DNA of 64,000 nt from CBDEGK01 sp965237855 (lineage in GTDB: Bacteria; Pseudomonadota; Gammaproteobacteria; Pseudomonadales; Halieaceae). Each line of letters opens with the position of its first letter. The first letter of the stretch is position 1. Under the pieces are notes generated by a model that saw only the letters and a list, made by a program, of their open reading frames with translations, was not told the DNA's origin and did not search any database. Below are positions 25,351 to 33,498 of this stretch, in pieces. The stretch lies in the NCBI GenBank assembly GCA_965237855.1, contig CBDEGK010000008.1, positions 744,001-808,000 on the forward strand, given 5' to 3'. A program made the position numbers and the translations under genes.

Positions 25351-27224
25351 GGTGTCTCCTCCTCGACATCTATCTTGTGGAAGCCGTGCACCATTTGTGA
25401 AATGGTTTCCTGGAAGTGTGCACCCCCCTCCAGCACTTCGCACAGCCCGGCATCCAGCAGTGCTTTCACAGTAGCGTGATTCAACTCTCGTTGTTTAATG
25501 CCACGTTCATTGACGAAAATAAGCCTGTCGATACTGTCAATACGCGCGGCCAGTTTGCACAACTGTTCGGATTGTGTATCGCTGAACCTGACCCAGCTGC
25601 CGATTACAATTTCAACATTGTCCGTGGCGGCAGCCATCGCTGTGTCGGTAACTGCAGCGATGGAAGTTTCCGGCTTGGCCAACGGTTCCGGCTCGGCCAG
25701 TGGTTCCAGCTCCGGCTCGGCCAGTGGTTCCAGCTCCGGCTCCGCCAGTGGTTCCAGCTCCGGCTCCGCCAGTGTTTCCAGCTCCGGCTCGGCCAGCGGT
25801 TCTAGCTCCGGTTCCGGCGCAGCTATAAGCTCCGGTGCTTGCGCTGGCCTGGGTTCGGGTTCAGTTAAAGCGGCCGGGTCGTCAACTTCAGACTCCGGTA
25901 TTTCTTCGTCAGCTGCTAGCCCTGCCGCAAGCCGCAGGCTCTCCGTGAACGCTGTAGCGCTCCGCAGGGGGCGAGCAGCGCCGCTGGACAGCAGGAAAGC
26001 AAATTCCTCGAAGGTTTTCTGCAGGGATTTTATCCCGCTGCGATTGACGAACAGCAATTGCTCGTACTCATCCAGTTTGAGCACAAGTTTGGCGCGGATG
26101 GTTTTTCCCTCTTCGGTTTTAACCGTGAACCATTGACCGCAGTCGAGTCCGCTCACCTTCGACTTCATCTGGGTGCTGATCCGCGTGCTGGCACTGGTTG
26201 GGCCCAGCTGTATCGGTTCGAATGGTTTGGTTCTCGGGGCGGGAGCGCGCAGCAGCTTGAAGTGCGCATCCTCGATCAATGCAATGGCCAGGTCCATCTC
26301 GGTATCGTCATTTTCCAGACTCAACAGCAATTTACGCAGCTCCCGGGGAATTTGCGGAATAGTGCGGTACATCTGCTGGCGCCGGTCAGTGTCACTGGCT
26401 TCAAAGGGTTGTGTGCTCCACACCACCTTCTCAGTGACTGCCAGTATGCGTTTCCACTGGTCACTGTCGACTCCCAGGGTGATCAAGGTGAGTTGCATAG
26501 AGTCGTACCAGGGGCCGGTTAGAAAATCCGCTACCCCCTCAGTAAAATTGTGGTCCAACATCATTTCGTTGAGGGCTGTACCCGCCTGGTGGCGCGCCCC
26601 AGCGGCCTGCAATTTTCCCAACTCTGCAGTCACAATACGCTCTTGCATCCGCGCGGCGTTGGCGGTTTCGGTTTCGAGAAAGCTCTTGAAGTCCGCCACG
26701 AGCTTATCGAACTCGTGTTCATGGTGGGTGAAGTAGGCTGAAAATTCCGCCTCGCAGCGCTCTACTTCTCGCAGTAAGCCTTCCCCGGACCGCCCCAGCC
26801 CCCGGTGCCAACTCATGCAATCCTGGTAGATGCAATCAATCCATTGCTGTAGTGAATGCTCTCCCAGCTTGTGGAATTCGTCTTCACTGAGTGCCAGAGC
26901 GCTAACCAACAGCCTTAGATTTTGTATTTTTGCGGCCAGGTTGCCGTCCAGTGGGTAATCCTGCAACAAGACCCGGAAGGTCTCGTCGATCCAGGCCAAT
27001 ACCGACGCTTCCTCTGGTCCCAGTTCAAGCTTGGTCCTCTCAGTGCGGCTGCTATCGTTTAGCTGCTCCAGCATCGGCAGGTGGGTATTGTCGCCCTGGT
27101 TTACCACACCCAGTGCCGCAATAAGGGTGGGTAGGGGCGAGGAATCACCGGCCTGTGTGGCAGGCTTGAAGCGTTCTTGCAATTGCTTACGGAATGAGCG
27201 GTATTTCGGACTGAGTGAACTCAT
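25347..27224 (-). CDS. DUF1631 family protein with acidic Pro/Glu repeat linker
   Basis: A 625-residue protein starting at ATG 27224 (MSSLSPKYRSFRKQL). The helical body (about 1-420: WIDETFRVLLQDYPLDGNLAAKIQNLRLLV, FLTGPWYDSMQLTLITLG, IPQIPRELRKLLLSL) matches DUF1631, sometimes mislabelled thymidine phosphorylase. About residues 385-430 and 560-620 are two similar PilZ-like beta segments (GQWFTVKTEEGKTIRAKLV; GSWVRFSDTQSEQLCKLAAR), joined by an acidic linker of AEPELEPL repeats (about 490-535). It is coupled to the PilZ gene downstream and to a zinc-ribbon gene upstream. A cyclic di-GMP or surface-behaviour role is an inference from the partner. Confidence 0.78.
   Translation of the reverse strand: MSSLSPKYRSFRKQLQERFKPATQAGDSSPLPTLIAALGVVNQGDNTHLPMLEQLNDSSRTERTKLELGPEEASVLAWIDETFRVLLQDYPLDGNLAAKIQNLRLLVSALALSEDEFHKLGEHSLQQWIDCIYQDCMSWHRGLGRSGEGLLREVERCEAEFSAYFTHHEHEFDKLVADFKSFLETETANAARMQERIVTAELGKLQAAGARHQAGTALNEMMLDHNFTEGVADFLTGPWYDSMQLTLITLGVDSDQWKRILAVTEKVVWSTQPFEASDTDRRQQMYRTIPQIPRELRKLLLSLENDDTEMDLAIALIEDAHFKLLRAPAPRTKPFEPIQLGPTSASTRISTQMKSKVSGLDCGQWFTVKTEEGKTIRAKLVLKLDEYEQLLFVNRSGIKSLQKTFEEFAFLLSSGAARPLRSATAFTESLRLAAGLAADEEIPESEVDDPAALTEPEPRPAQAPELIAAPEPELEPLAEPELETLAEPELEPLAEPELEPLAEPELEPLAEPEPLAKPETSIAAVTDTAMAAATDNVEIVIGSWVRFSDTQSEQLCKLAARIDSIDRLIFVNERGIKQRELNHATVKALLDAGLCEVLEGGAHFQETISQMVHGFHKIDVEEETP
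25684..25815. repeat. 24-bp tandem repeat inside the DUF1631 gene
   Basis: About five and a half imperfect copies of a 24-base unit (GGCTCGGCCAGTGGTTCCAG + CTCC on the plus strand) lie in the DUF1631 coding region. Each encodes the eight residues LAEPELEP on the minus strand. The copies differ by a few point changes (GGCTCC/GGCTCG, AGTGTT). The unit is a multiple of three, so copy-number changes keep the reading frame. Confidence 0.85.
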
Positions 27225-27430
27225 ACGCCGTAGAGTTTCTGGTATATGATATAAATCAGCACGCCCCACAAGGCAACCAGGAGCACTAGCCGACCCTTGC
27301 GAGTCTCTACGATTTCCCTACTGGTCTGCGGTCGCCGGCTGCGATAACGGGTGGAGCCACAGGCCGGGCATGCGCCTGCGCTGTTTCTTCCCTTTCCTGT
27401 GTAGCTGCAATCCCGGCAGTAGTAGGCCAT
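27221..27430 (-). CDS. Small zinc-ribbon protein with one membrane helix
   Basis: A 69-residue protein. The N-terminus has a CRDCSYTG and ACPACGST pair of CxxC motifs at residues 5-25 (rubredoxin/zinc-ribbon-like), then an RSRRPQTSRE basic stretch and a C-terminal hydrophobic helix (LVLLVALWGVLIYIIY, about 48-64). It overlaps the start of the DUF1631 gene (ATGA) and is probably the first gene of a zinc-ribbon/DUF1631/PilZ operon. I do not recognise a named family. Confidence 0.7.
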   Translation of the reverse strand: MAYYCRDCSYTGKGRNSAGACPACGSTRYRSRRPQTSREIVETRKGRLVLLVALWGVLIYIIYQKLYGV

Positions 27431-27511
27431 GTTCTCGCTTTATGGTTGGGTGCTTCCCCGGGCTTCATAATACATCGGATTGACAGCCCCGTAACATTTG
27501 GGAAGCGGGGT

Positions 27512-28951
27512 TTAGTTGGCGTTACGTAAGAGTTGGTCGACGATGCGTTCCAGCTGCTGCAGGCTGTTGCATTCAGCCGCGTAGTGACAACAACTGAGGT
27601 AACGATTCATCTCTGAGTCACCACTACCCCACAATTTACGTGATTCCGGGTTCAGCCACATGACTTTGCCGGCGCGCTGATAAATGCTCTGCATAACTTC
27701 GAGTTTAGGGTCGGCGTTGTTGTTGCGGGCATCGCCGAGGATGATCACCGTGGTATGGCTGTTGATGTCGTCCAATGCCAGGCTGGAAAAGTCCAGCAGG
27801 CTATTGCCGTAGTCAGTGGCACCACCGTAGGTAAAGTTAACCATTTCGATGGCTTTTTCGATGGGATATTGATCGAACATGTCGCTGACCTCGCCCAGGT
27901 GACTGGAGAAGGCAAAGCTTCGCACCCGTGGCAATATGTCATTGAGACTGTAGAGGAACATCAGCAGAAACTTGGCATAGGCCGCCACCGAGCCGCTGAC
28001 ATCGCACACAGCCAGGATTTGTGGACGATCCTTCTTGATGGACTTCCAATACAACTTGAACATGACCCCGTCATGGGGAATACCCCGGCGCATGGTCTTG
28101 GTCATGTTGAGCTGGCCGCGCTTGTAGATGCGGCGTTTTCGCGAATGTTTTGTCGCCAGTCTCTTGGCCATTTTGCGCACCAATTCATGCACTTTGTGCA
28201 GGTAGTGGTGTTCAATATTGTTGAGTTTGGCCTTGGACAGAATTTCATCCATGAATTGCTTGTTCTTGCCCTCCGCCTGCAGCAGGTATTCCCTTTCGAC
28301 GTGGTCCCTGACCAGCTCCCGCAGACGGTCCCGGTAGTTCTGTAACTGTAGCAGGGCGGGGCTCTGGCGCCGCTCCAGTTCAATAACTGCCCGCCGTATA
28401 TGCTCCTCCCCCAGTTCATCCAGAATGCGGCGGGTAAACTGCCCCTTTTGGGTGAACATCTGGATCTGCGACAATCCGGCCCGCTCGGCTGCCTGGACGA
28501 TGGACAGCGCTAACTCGTTGCGGTCGTCGGTCTGCAGCATGCGCATCAGTGGTGTGTCGAGTTGGGCGCTGAGCTGGTCATCAGCAGCCATTTCACCCTC
28601 AAGATCCAGACTGGGATTTTCGTTCTGCTCAGCCTGGCCTTCGGCGTTGGTATCAGAGTTTAAATCAGAGTCGGCTTCCGCATGGTCGGCGGTCGACTCC
28701 CTTTCCTGTTCGGCGGAGGTGTTAGCGGCATCGGGTAATTCGAATTCAAAAAAGCGGTCGAAACACACGACAAAAGTGGCTTTTTCTGCCGGAGTTTTGG
28801 CCAGCGCCAGGGACAGGCCGTCGCGTAATATGGTGCGATTCTCGTAGCCCAACAGGTCAATGACTTCCATGGCGTCGAGGGTTTCCGCCGTGGAGATACG
28901 GACCTCGTTGCTGCGCAGGACGTTGATAAAGCTGACCAGTTTCGATTGCAT
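27512..28951 (-). CDS. CoxE-like VWA domain protein
   Basis: A 479-residue protein whose C-terminal third (about 290-479) is a von Willebrand A domain with an intact MIDAS: the DxSxS motif in AVCDVSGSVAAYAKF, and a later threonine/aspartate in TTVIILGDARNNNAD. The N-terminal half is helical and has a charged, acidic 95-150 stretch. VWA proteins of this type pair with MoxR-like AAA ATPases (CoxD/CoxE, and others) to insert cofactors or remodel complexes. The only MoxR in the window starts 4.5 kb upstream on the same strand. A terminator-like hairpin sits just before its start. Confidence 0.82.
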   Translation of the reverse strand: MQSKLVSFINVLRSNEVRISTAETLDAMEVIDLLGYENRTILRDGLSLALAKTPAEKATFVVCFDRFFEFELPDAANTSAEQERESTADHAEADSDLNSDTNAEGQAEQNENPSLDLEGEMAADDQLSAQLDTPLMRMLQTDDRNELALSIVQAAERAGLSQIQMFTQKGQFTRRILDELGEEHIRRAVIELERRQSPALLQLQNYRDRLRELVRDHVEREYLLQAEGKNKQFMDEILSKAKLNNIEHHYLHKVHELVRKMAKRLATKHSRKRRIYKRGQLNMTKTMRRGIPHDGVMFKLYWKSIKKDRPQILAVCDVSGSVAAYAKFLLMFLYSLNDILPRVRSFAFSSHLGEVSDMFDQYPIEKAIEMVNFTYGGATDYGNSLLDFSSLALDDINSHTTVIILGDARNNNADPKLEVMQSIYQRAGKVMWLNPESRKLWGSGDSEMNRYLSCCHYAAECNSLQQLERIVDQLLRNAN

Positions 28952-28965
28952 GGCCCATCTTACAC

Positions 28966-28988
28966 AAAAAAAGGGCGCCGCAGCGCCC
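28966..28988 (-). terminator. Rho-independent terminator after the dienelactone hydrolase gene
   Basis: On the minus strand a GGGCGC / GCGCCC stem (28988-28983 with 28978-28973, four-base loop) is followed by seven Ts (28972-28966). It lies 72 bases past the dienelactone hydrolase stop and only about 15 bases before the VWA gene start codon. It should end the hydrolase transcript, and any longer message would carry it as a leader hairpin of the VWA gene. Confidence 0.75.
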
Positions 28989-29059
28989 TCGAGTTGAGTA
29001 GTGGGTCACACTTTCACCCCCTAACTGGGAATTAGAACTCCCAGATCAGGTCGACTATG

Positions 29060-29812
29060 TCACAGCCGGTTGAGCCGTCGATCAAAGAGTTCCAGCAGCC
29101 GCTCCCAATGGCGCTCTGCAGCGGCCTTGTGGTAGGCCGATCGCTCAGGAAAAGCAAAGCCGTGTTCTGTGCCGGGATAAATTTCAATGCGGTGATTCAC
29201 TCCCGCCGCCTCCATTATCGCGGGCAGCGCAGCCAACACCTTCTGCGGAACATAGGGGTCCTCTTCAGCAAAGGCCATGTAGAACTCGCCCTTGATTTTG
29301 TCGGCATTGAGATGCGGAGAATCTTCCTTGTCGGTGATGATGCTGACGCCGTAGAAGCTGGCGATGGCAGCGAAATCATCCGGGTATGCCGCACCCACTG
29401 AGGCCACAAATTGACCTGACATGCAGTAGCCGGTGCAGCCCATGGGACCATCCTTCGCCGCTGCGTCGTTGCGGATCGCCTCAATCAGGGGTTTGCTATC
29501 ACAGACAACTATATCGTTGCTGAGGGTGCTCATGACTTTGAACATTTGCTTACTGTGTTGCTCATCTGTGAACATGAGTTCGTAGTCAAAGCTGTACTCA
29601 CCGGCGCGCCCATCGCGGTGATAGAGGTTGGGGAGCGCGACATAATAGCCTGCAGTGCCGATCCGGCGTGCCATATCGCGCAGCTCTTCACGAATCCCCG
29701 GTGCATCCATGTAGATCACCACCGCCGGGTGCGGTCCATTTTCGTCAGGATGGCAGATAAAAGTGTCCATCTTGCTATCGCCAGTATCGATCTCGATTTC
29801 ATATTCCTTCAT
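29060..29812 (-). CDS. Dienelactone hydrolase family protein
   Basis: A 250-residue alpha/beta hydrolase. The nucleophile is a cysteine in GCTGYCMSGQF, the acid is in AEEDPYVP, and the histidine in GTEHGFAFPE. This Cys-Asp-His triad is that of dienelactone hydrolases, which open lactones in chloroaromatic degradation; many members act on other esters. I take ATG 29812, which has GAGGAG eight bases upstream; an in-frame TTG lies at 29818. It follows the AraC regulator on the same strand and probably shares the control of the alkane genes. Confidence 0.86.
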   Translation of the reverse strand: MKEYEIEIDTGDSKMDTFICHPDENGPHPAVVIYMDAPGIREELRDMARRIGTAGYYVALPNLYHRDGRAGEYSFDYELMFTDEQHSKQMFKVMSTLSNDIVVCDSKPLIEAIRNDAAAKDGPMGCTGYCMSGQFVASVGAAYPDDFAAIASFYGVSIITDKEDSPHLNADKIKGEFYMAFAEEDPYVPQKVLAALPAIMEAAGVNHRIEIYPGTEHGFAFPERSAYHKAAAERHWERLLELFDRRLNRL

Positions 29813-29851
29813 GGACAATCTCCTCGACGTGATGAAGGCTCAGCAGCTAGC

Positions 29852-30871
29852 TCAGCCGCCAGACAATTTTCGGTATTCCTGGGGCGTCATCCCGGTCCAG
29901 CGCCGAAAGGCTTTACGCAAGGCGGCGCTGTCGTGGTAACCCAATAGCGCCGCCACCGACTCCACAGTCTGTCTTGATTCTACCAGGTAGCGCTTTGACA
30001 GTTCCGCGAGCACGGCTTCCTTGATGGCTCGGTAACTGGTGTGTTCCTGTGCCAGGCGCCGCGCCAGTGTGCGCTTGGATACAAACAGGGCGCGGGCCAC
30101 CTGTTCTTCACTGAAGCTGCCCTGGGGCTGTGCCAGCACCAGGGTTCTGACGCGTTCACTCCAGCTACGATTGCGGTGTGGAATCTGGTTGAGCAGCTTG
30201 CTGCACAATTCCTGGGCCAGTCGGTAGGCGTCAGGGTCGCCAGCGGCATTGGGCGTGTAGGCGAGTGTTGCCGGCAGCTGGTAACGGGTTTCTTCACAGC
30301 CAAAATGACAGGGAGAGTGCAGGTAATTAGCGTATTGCTCCCGGTAGGCGGGCGCAGCGTGTTCGAACTGAATTTGACCTTCGTTGACAGCGCGCCCCAA
30401 TACAGCTTCCACCTGGGATTGGATCACCAGCGCGAAACTTTCACACATGGAGCGACGCACAGGACTGCGTGCGTTCAGCTTGTGGTGCAGGGTACAACTC
30501 AACCAGTCCGCATCCAGTTCCACACTGAGGGCCACCAGTGGCAGACGCACGGGCAGATAGTCACGCAGGGACTCCAACGAACTCATCAGATCGTGACTGC
30601 TCAGTGCCAGGTAGCCCAGTGGGCCGTGGGATGAGGGCTGCAACTGCTGTCCCAGTTTCAGTCCAAATTCGGGTGATCCCAGGATGCGCAGGCCATTTTC
30701 CAGCACCCGTAATTGCTGTGTGCCACTCAGGTGGGTTTCATCGCCGGGCATCAGGATATCGGTCGACAATCCGGTGCCTTGCAGCAGCCTTCCCAGCTCC
30801 CGTTCCTGCAGGCCCAGAAGTCGCGCGACGATGCGCGAGTAGGTACTGGGGATGGGGAATTTGGTGTCCAT
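29852..30871 (-). CDS. AraC family transcriptional regulator
   Basis: A 339-residue regulator with an N-terminal Arabinose_bd (PF12625-type) ligand domain (FGLKLGQQLQPSSHGPLGYLALSS is its hallmark, about 75-100) and a C-terminal double helix-turn-helix (FSEEQVARALFVSKRTLARRL; VESVAALLGYHDSAALRKAFRRWTGMTPQEYR). This subclass often controls lipid or alkane oxidation genes. It is divergent from the ferredoxin-CYP153 pair, with a direct repeat between the two starts, and is followed by a dienelactone hydrolase. Control of CYP153 is inferred. Confidence 0.9.
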   Translation of the reverse strand: MDTKFPIPSTYSRIVARLLGLQERELGRLLQGTGLSTDILMPGDETHLSGTQQLRVLENGLRILGSPEFGLKLGQQLQPSSHGPLGYLALSSHDLMSSLESLRDYLPVRLPLVALSVELDADWLSCTLHHKLNARSPVRRSMCESFALVIQSQVEAVLGRAVNEGQIQFEHAAPAYREQYANYLHSPCHFGCEETRYQLPATLAYTPNAAGDPDAYRLAQELCSKLLNQIPHRNRSWSERVRTLVLAQPQGSFSEEQVARALFVSKRTLARRLAQEHTSYRAIKEAVLAELSKRYLVESRQTVESVAALLGYHDSAALRKAFRRWTGMTPQEYRKLSGG

Positions 30872-30872
30872 T

Positions 30873-30908
30873 TGGCAAATAATAACCCTATTGTGGCAAT
30901 AATTAACC
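30873..30908. promoter_or_regulatory. Two-turn direct repeat, candidate AraC-type operator
   Basis: TGGCAAATAATAACC (30873-30887) and TGGCAATAATTAACC (30894-30908) are near-identical direct repeats whose starts are 21 bases apart, two helical turns. That is the geometry used by AraC-family activators on tandem half-sites. They lie in the 94-base gap between the divergent AraC-type gene (start 30871) and the ferredoxin-CYP153 genes (start 30966). No binding evidence beyond sequence. Confidence 0.6.
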
Positions 30909-30965
30909 TCCTATTTGGAAGTACAGTCGGTACAGTAGGCCCTGTTGACGTAGAGGAGCTAAGCC

Positions 30966-31286
30966 ATGCCGACGATTACACTGATAGAACACAATGGACA
31001 GAGCCACACCATTGAAGCCGAAACCGGTAAATCCCTGATGCTCAACGCCGTTGAGAACTCGGTACCGGGTATTGATGCGGATTGTGGCGGCGCAGGCGCC
31101 TGCGGGACCTGCCACTGTTTTGTTGAAGATGATTGGCGGACTGCCACTGGCACGGCTGACCCGATGGAAGAATCCATGCTGGGCATGCGCCCCGACCGTG
31201 TGGACAGCTCGCGGCTGAGTTGCCAGATCGACATCTGTGACGAGATGGACGGTCTGGTCGTGCGCTTACCTGAATACCAGATGTAA
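30966..31286 (+). CDS. 2Fe-2S ferredoxin, putidaredoxin type
   Basis: A 106-residue [2Fe-2S] ferredoxin of the P450/adrenodoxin class. The cluster cysteines are in DADCGGAGACGTCHCF (C-x5-C-x2-C) with the fourth in SSRLSCQI. It is 13 bases upstream of a CYP153-type P450 on the same strand and is its obvious electron donor. GAGGAG precedes the ATG. No ferredoxin reductase gene is in the neighbourhood, so a reductase must be supplied from elsewhere. Confidence 0.93.
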   Translation: MPTITLIEHNGQSHTIEAETGKSLMLNAVENSVPGIDADCGGAGACGTCHCFVEDDWRTATGTADPMEESMLGMRPDRVDSSRLSCQIDICDEMDGLVVRLPEYQM

Positions 31287-31299
31287 GGGAGGAGATACC

Positions 31300-32541
31300 A
31301 TGAATGAGCAAGTAAAAACCCAGGACCCCCAAAGTATGTCATTGGAGGATATCGATGTCAGCGATCCCCGTCTCTACGCGGAAGATGCCTGGCGCCCCTT
31401 CTTCGCCCGCCTGCGCGAGGAAGACCCCGTGCACTACCAGGCCGAGAGCCCTTTCGGCCCGTACTGGTCGATCACCCGTTTCCAGGACATTGTCGAGGTG
31501 GACAGTAACCACGAGGTGTTCTCTTCCGATACGAATATTATTATCGGTGATGTTGGCGATGACCTGCCAACAGAAAACTTCATCGCCATGGACCCACCCA
31601 AGCACGATGTTCAGCGTCGAGCAGTACAACCGGTGGTGGCGCCGCAGAATCTGAATGACATGGAAGGCCTGATTCGCTCCCGCGTCGTCGAAATTCTCGA
31701 TAATTTACCGCTGGGGGAGACCTTTAACTGGGTAGACCGGGTTTCTATTGACCTCACCACACAGATGCTGGCCACCCTGTTTGACTTTCCTTTCGAGGAG
31801 CGGCACAAGCTGACTTATTGGTCGGATATTGCCGCTGGATCACCGGAAATTGCTGGCGGCACCGTGTCAAAAGAAGAACGTCATGCCGGTTTAATGGAGT
31901 GCCTGGAGTATTTCACCCGGCTCTGGCATGAGCGCAAGGGCAGAGAAGGGGGCTTCGACTTGATATCGCTGTTGCAGCGCGACCCCAATACCGCCGACAT
32001 GGTAGACCGGCCGATGGAATACCTGGGCAATATCGGCCTGCTGATCGTTGGCGGCAACGACACCACCCGTAACTCCGCCACCGGGGGTGTATTGGCCCTC
32101 AACCAGAACCCCGCTGAATACGACAAACTGCGGGCCAACCCTGAGCTGATTCCCTCGATGGTTTCCGAAATTATTCGCTGGCAGACGCCGCTCATGCATA
32201 TGCGTCGCACCGCGACGCGGGACATTGAGTTCAAGGGCAAGACCATTCGCAAGGGCGACAAGGTAGTGATGTGGTATGTCTCCGGCAACCGGGACGAATC
32301 CGCCATTGACCGGGCAGACGAATTTATTATCGATCGCGCCAATTCCCGCCACCATATGTCTTTCGGTTTCGGCATTCACCGCTGCATGGGCAATCGCCTG
32401 GCGGAAATGCAATTGCGTATCCTGTGGGAGGAAATCATGCAGCGCTTCCGCCTGGTGGAAGTGATGGAAGAGCCAGGACGAGTGCATTCCAATTTTGTCC
32501 GCGGCTATACCGAGCTATCAGTGCAGGTTCACCCCTGGTAG
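31300..32541 (+). CDS. Cytochrome P450, CYP153-type alkane/fatty-acid omega-hydroxylase
   Basis: A soluble class I P450 of 413 residues. The I-helix oxygen motif is GGNDTTRN (about 251-258), the ExxR is in SEIIRW (Glu290/Arg293), and the heme thiolate is Cys362 in FGFGIHRCMGNRLAEMQLRI. LIVGGNDTTRNSATGGVLAL, HRCMGNRLAEMQLRILWEE and RVHSNFVRGYTEL are hallmarks of CYP153, terminal alkane hydroxylases of marine hydrocarbon degraders. It uses the ferredoxin immediately upstream. The start ATG 31300 follows GGGAGGAG. Confidence 0.92.
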   Translation: MNEQVKTQDPQSMSLEDIDVSDPRLYAEDAWRPFFARLREEDPVHYQAESPFGPYWSITRFQDIVEVDSNHEVFSSDTNIIIGDVGDDLPTENFIAMDPPKHDVQRRAVQPVVAPQNLNDMEGLIRSRVVEILDNLPLGETFNWVDRVSIDLTTQMLATLFDFPFEERHKLTYWSDIAAGSPEIAGGTVSKEERHAGLMECLEYFTRLWHERKGREGGFDLISLLQRDPNTADMVDRPMEYLGNIGLLIVGGNDTTRNSATGGVLALNQNPAEYDKLRANPELIPSMVSEIIRWQTPLMHMRRTATRDIEFKGKTIRKGDKVVMWYVSGNRDESAIDRADEFIIDRANSRHHMSFGFGIHRCMGNRLAEMQLRILWEEIMQRFRLVEVMEEPGRVHSNFVRGYTELSVQVHPW

Positions 32542-32544
32542 GCG

Positions 32545-33471
32545 CTATTTGATAAGGCTGCGCAGCTCCGGCTCTGTGGCCTCAATATCGTCCTGGAATT
32601 TCAACAGCACGTTGAGAGTGGTACGAATCAGTTCTTCGTCGAGGCGGTCAGCGTGCAGTAACAGCAGGCTGCGGGCCCAGTCTATGGTTTCGCTGATGGC
32701 GGGGCTTTTCTTCAGGTCCAGTTGGCGCAGGGAGTGCACAAACTCCACCAACTGGTGACGCAGGCTTTCTTCGATATCCGGCACGCGGCTTTTGACGATG
32801 CGCTCTTCCAGTTCGGTGGTGGGGAAGGGGATATACAGGTGCAGGCAGCGTCGTTTGAGGGCGTCGGACAAATCGCGGGTATTATTACTGGTCAGAAAAA
32901 CCATGGGCGATACCTTCGCTTTGACCGTGCCAATCTCTGGAATAGAGACCTGGTAGTCCGACAGAATTTCCAGCAGCAGTGATTCAAATTCGTAGTCAGC
33001 CTTATCAACTTCGTCGATCAGTAATATGGCGCCTTTCTCTTGTCGCATTGCCTTCAACAGCGGCCGTGGTTCGAGAAAATCTTCCGAGTAAAAAATATCC
33101 CCAAATTGATGTAGCCGGTCCACGGATTCCGCCAGGCCTTTGGCGCCCTGCAACAGGTCACCGAGAGTCTCTTTCAATACCTGGGTGTACAGCAGCTGTT
33201 TGCCGTACTTCCATTCATACAGTGCCTTGGCTTCGTCCAGGCCCTCGTAGCACTGCATGCGAATCAGCGGCACATCGAGCAGCATGGCGGTGGTCTTGGC
33301 CAGCTCGGTCTTGCCCACGCCAGGCGGGCCCTCTACTAATACGGGTTTGCGCAACTGAAAGGCAAGAAATACAGCCGTGGCGATCTCGCGGCTGCAGATA
33401 TAGCCGTGAGATTCAAAGCCATCTTCGATGACCGTAATGTCGGCCATTTGTGGAAAATCGAGGGTGTTCAC
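32545..33471 (-). CDS. MoxR family AAA+ ATPase
   Basis: A 308-residue AAA+ ATPase: Walker A GPPGVGKTELAKTTA (about 40-54), Walker B GAILLIDEVDKAD, sensor 1 FLTSNNTRDLSDAL and arginine finger region RRCLHLYIPFP. MoxR ATPases act with VWA-domain partners as remodelling or metal-insertase pairs. The CoxE-like protein at 27.5-29.0 kb is the likely partner; both run on the minus strand with the alkane-gene block between. It converges on CYP153 with three bases between stops. Confidence 0.9.
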   Translation of the reverse strand: MNTLDFPQMADITVIEDGFESHGYICSREIATAVFLAFQLRKPVLVEGPPGVGKTELAKTTAMLLDVPLIRMQCYEGLDEAKALYEWKYGKQLLYTQVLKETLGDLLQGAKGLAESVDRLHQFGDIFYSEDFLEPRPLLKAMRQEKGAILLIDEVDKADYEFESLLLEILSDYQVSIPEIGTVKAKVSPMVFLTSNNTRDLSDALKRRCLHLYIPFPTTELEERIVKSRVPDIEESLRHQLVEFVHSLRQLDLKKSPAISETIDWARSLLLLHADRLDEELIRTTLNVLLKFQDDIEATEPELRSLIK

Positions 33472-33498
33472 TAAAAATCCTTGTTTGGTGCTGTTTGC

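Noticed and set aside
25684..25815. CRISPR-like array
   Set aside because: The copies are contiguous with no spacers and lie in a coding frame; it is a tandem repeat. No CRISPR or cas genes are seen anywhere in the window.
25498..26136. Serine/glycine-rich plus-strand frame of 212 codons
   Set aside because: It is the antisense of the DUF1631 repeat linker; its low-complexity sequence is a by-product of the 24-base repeat.
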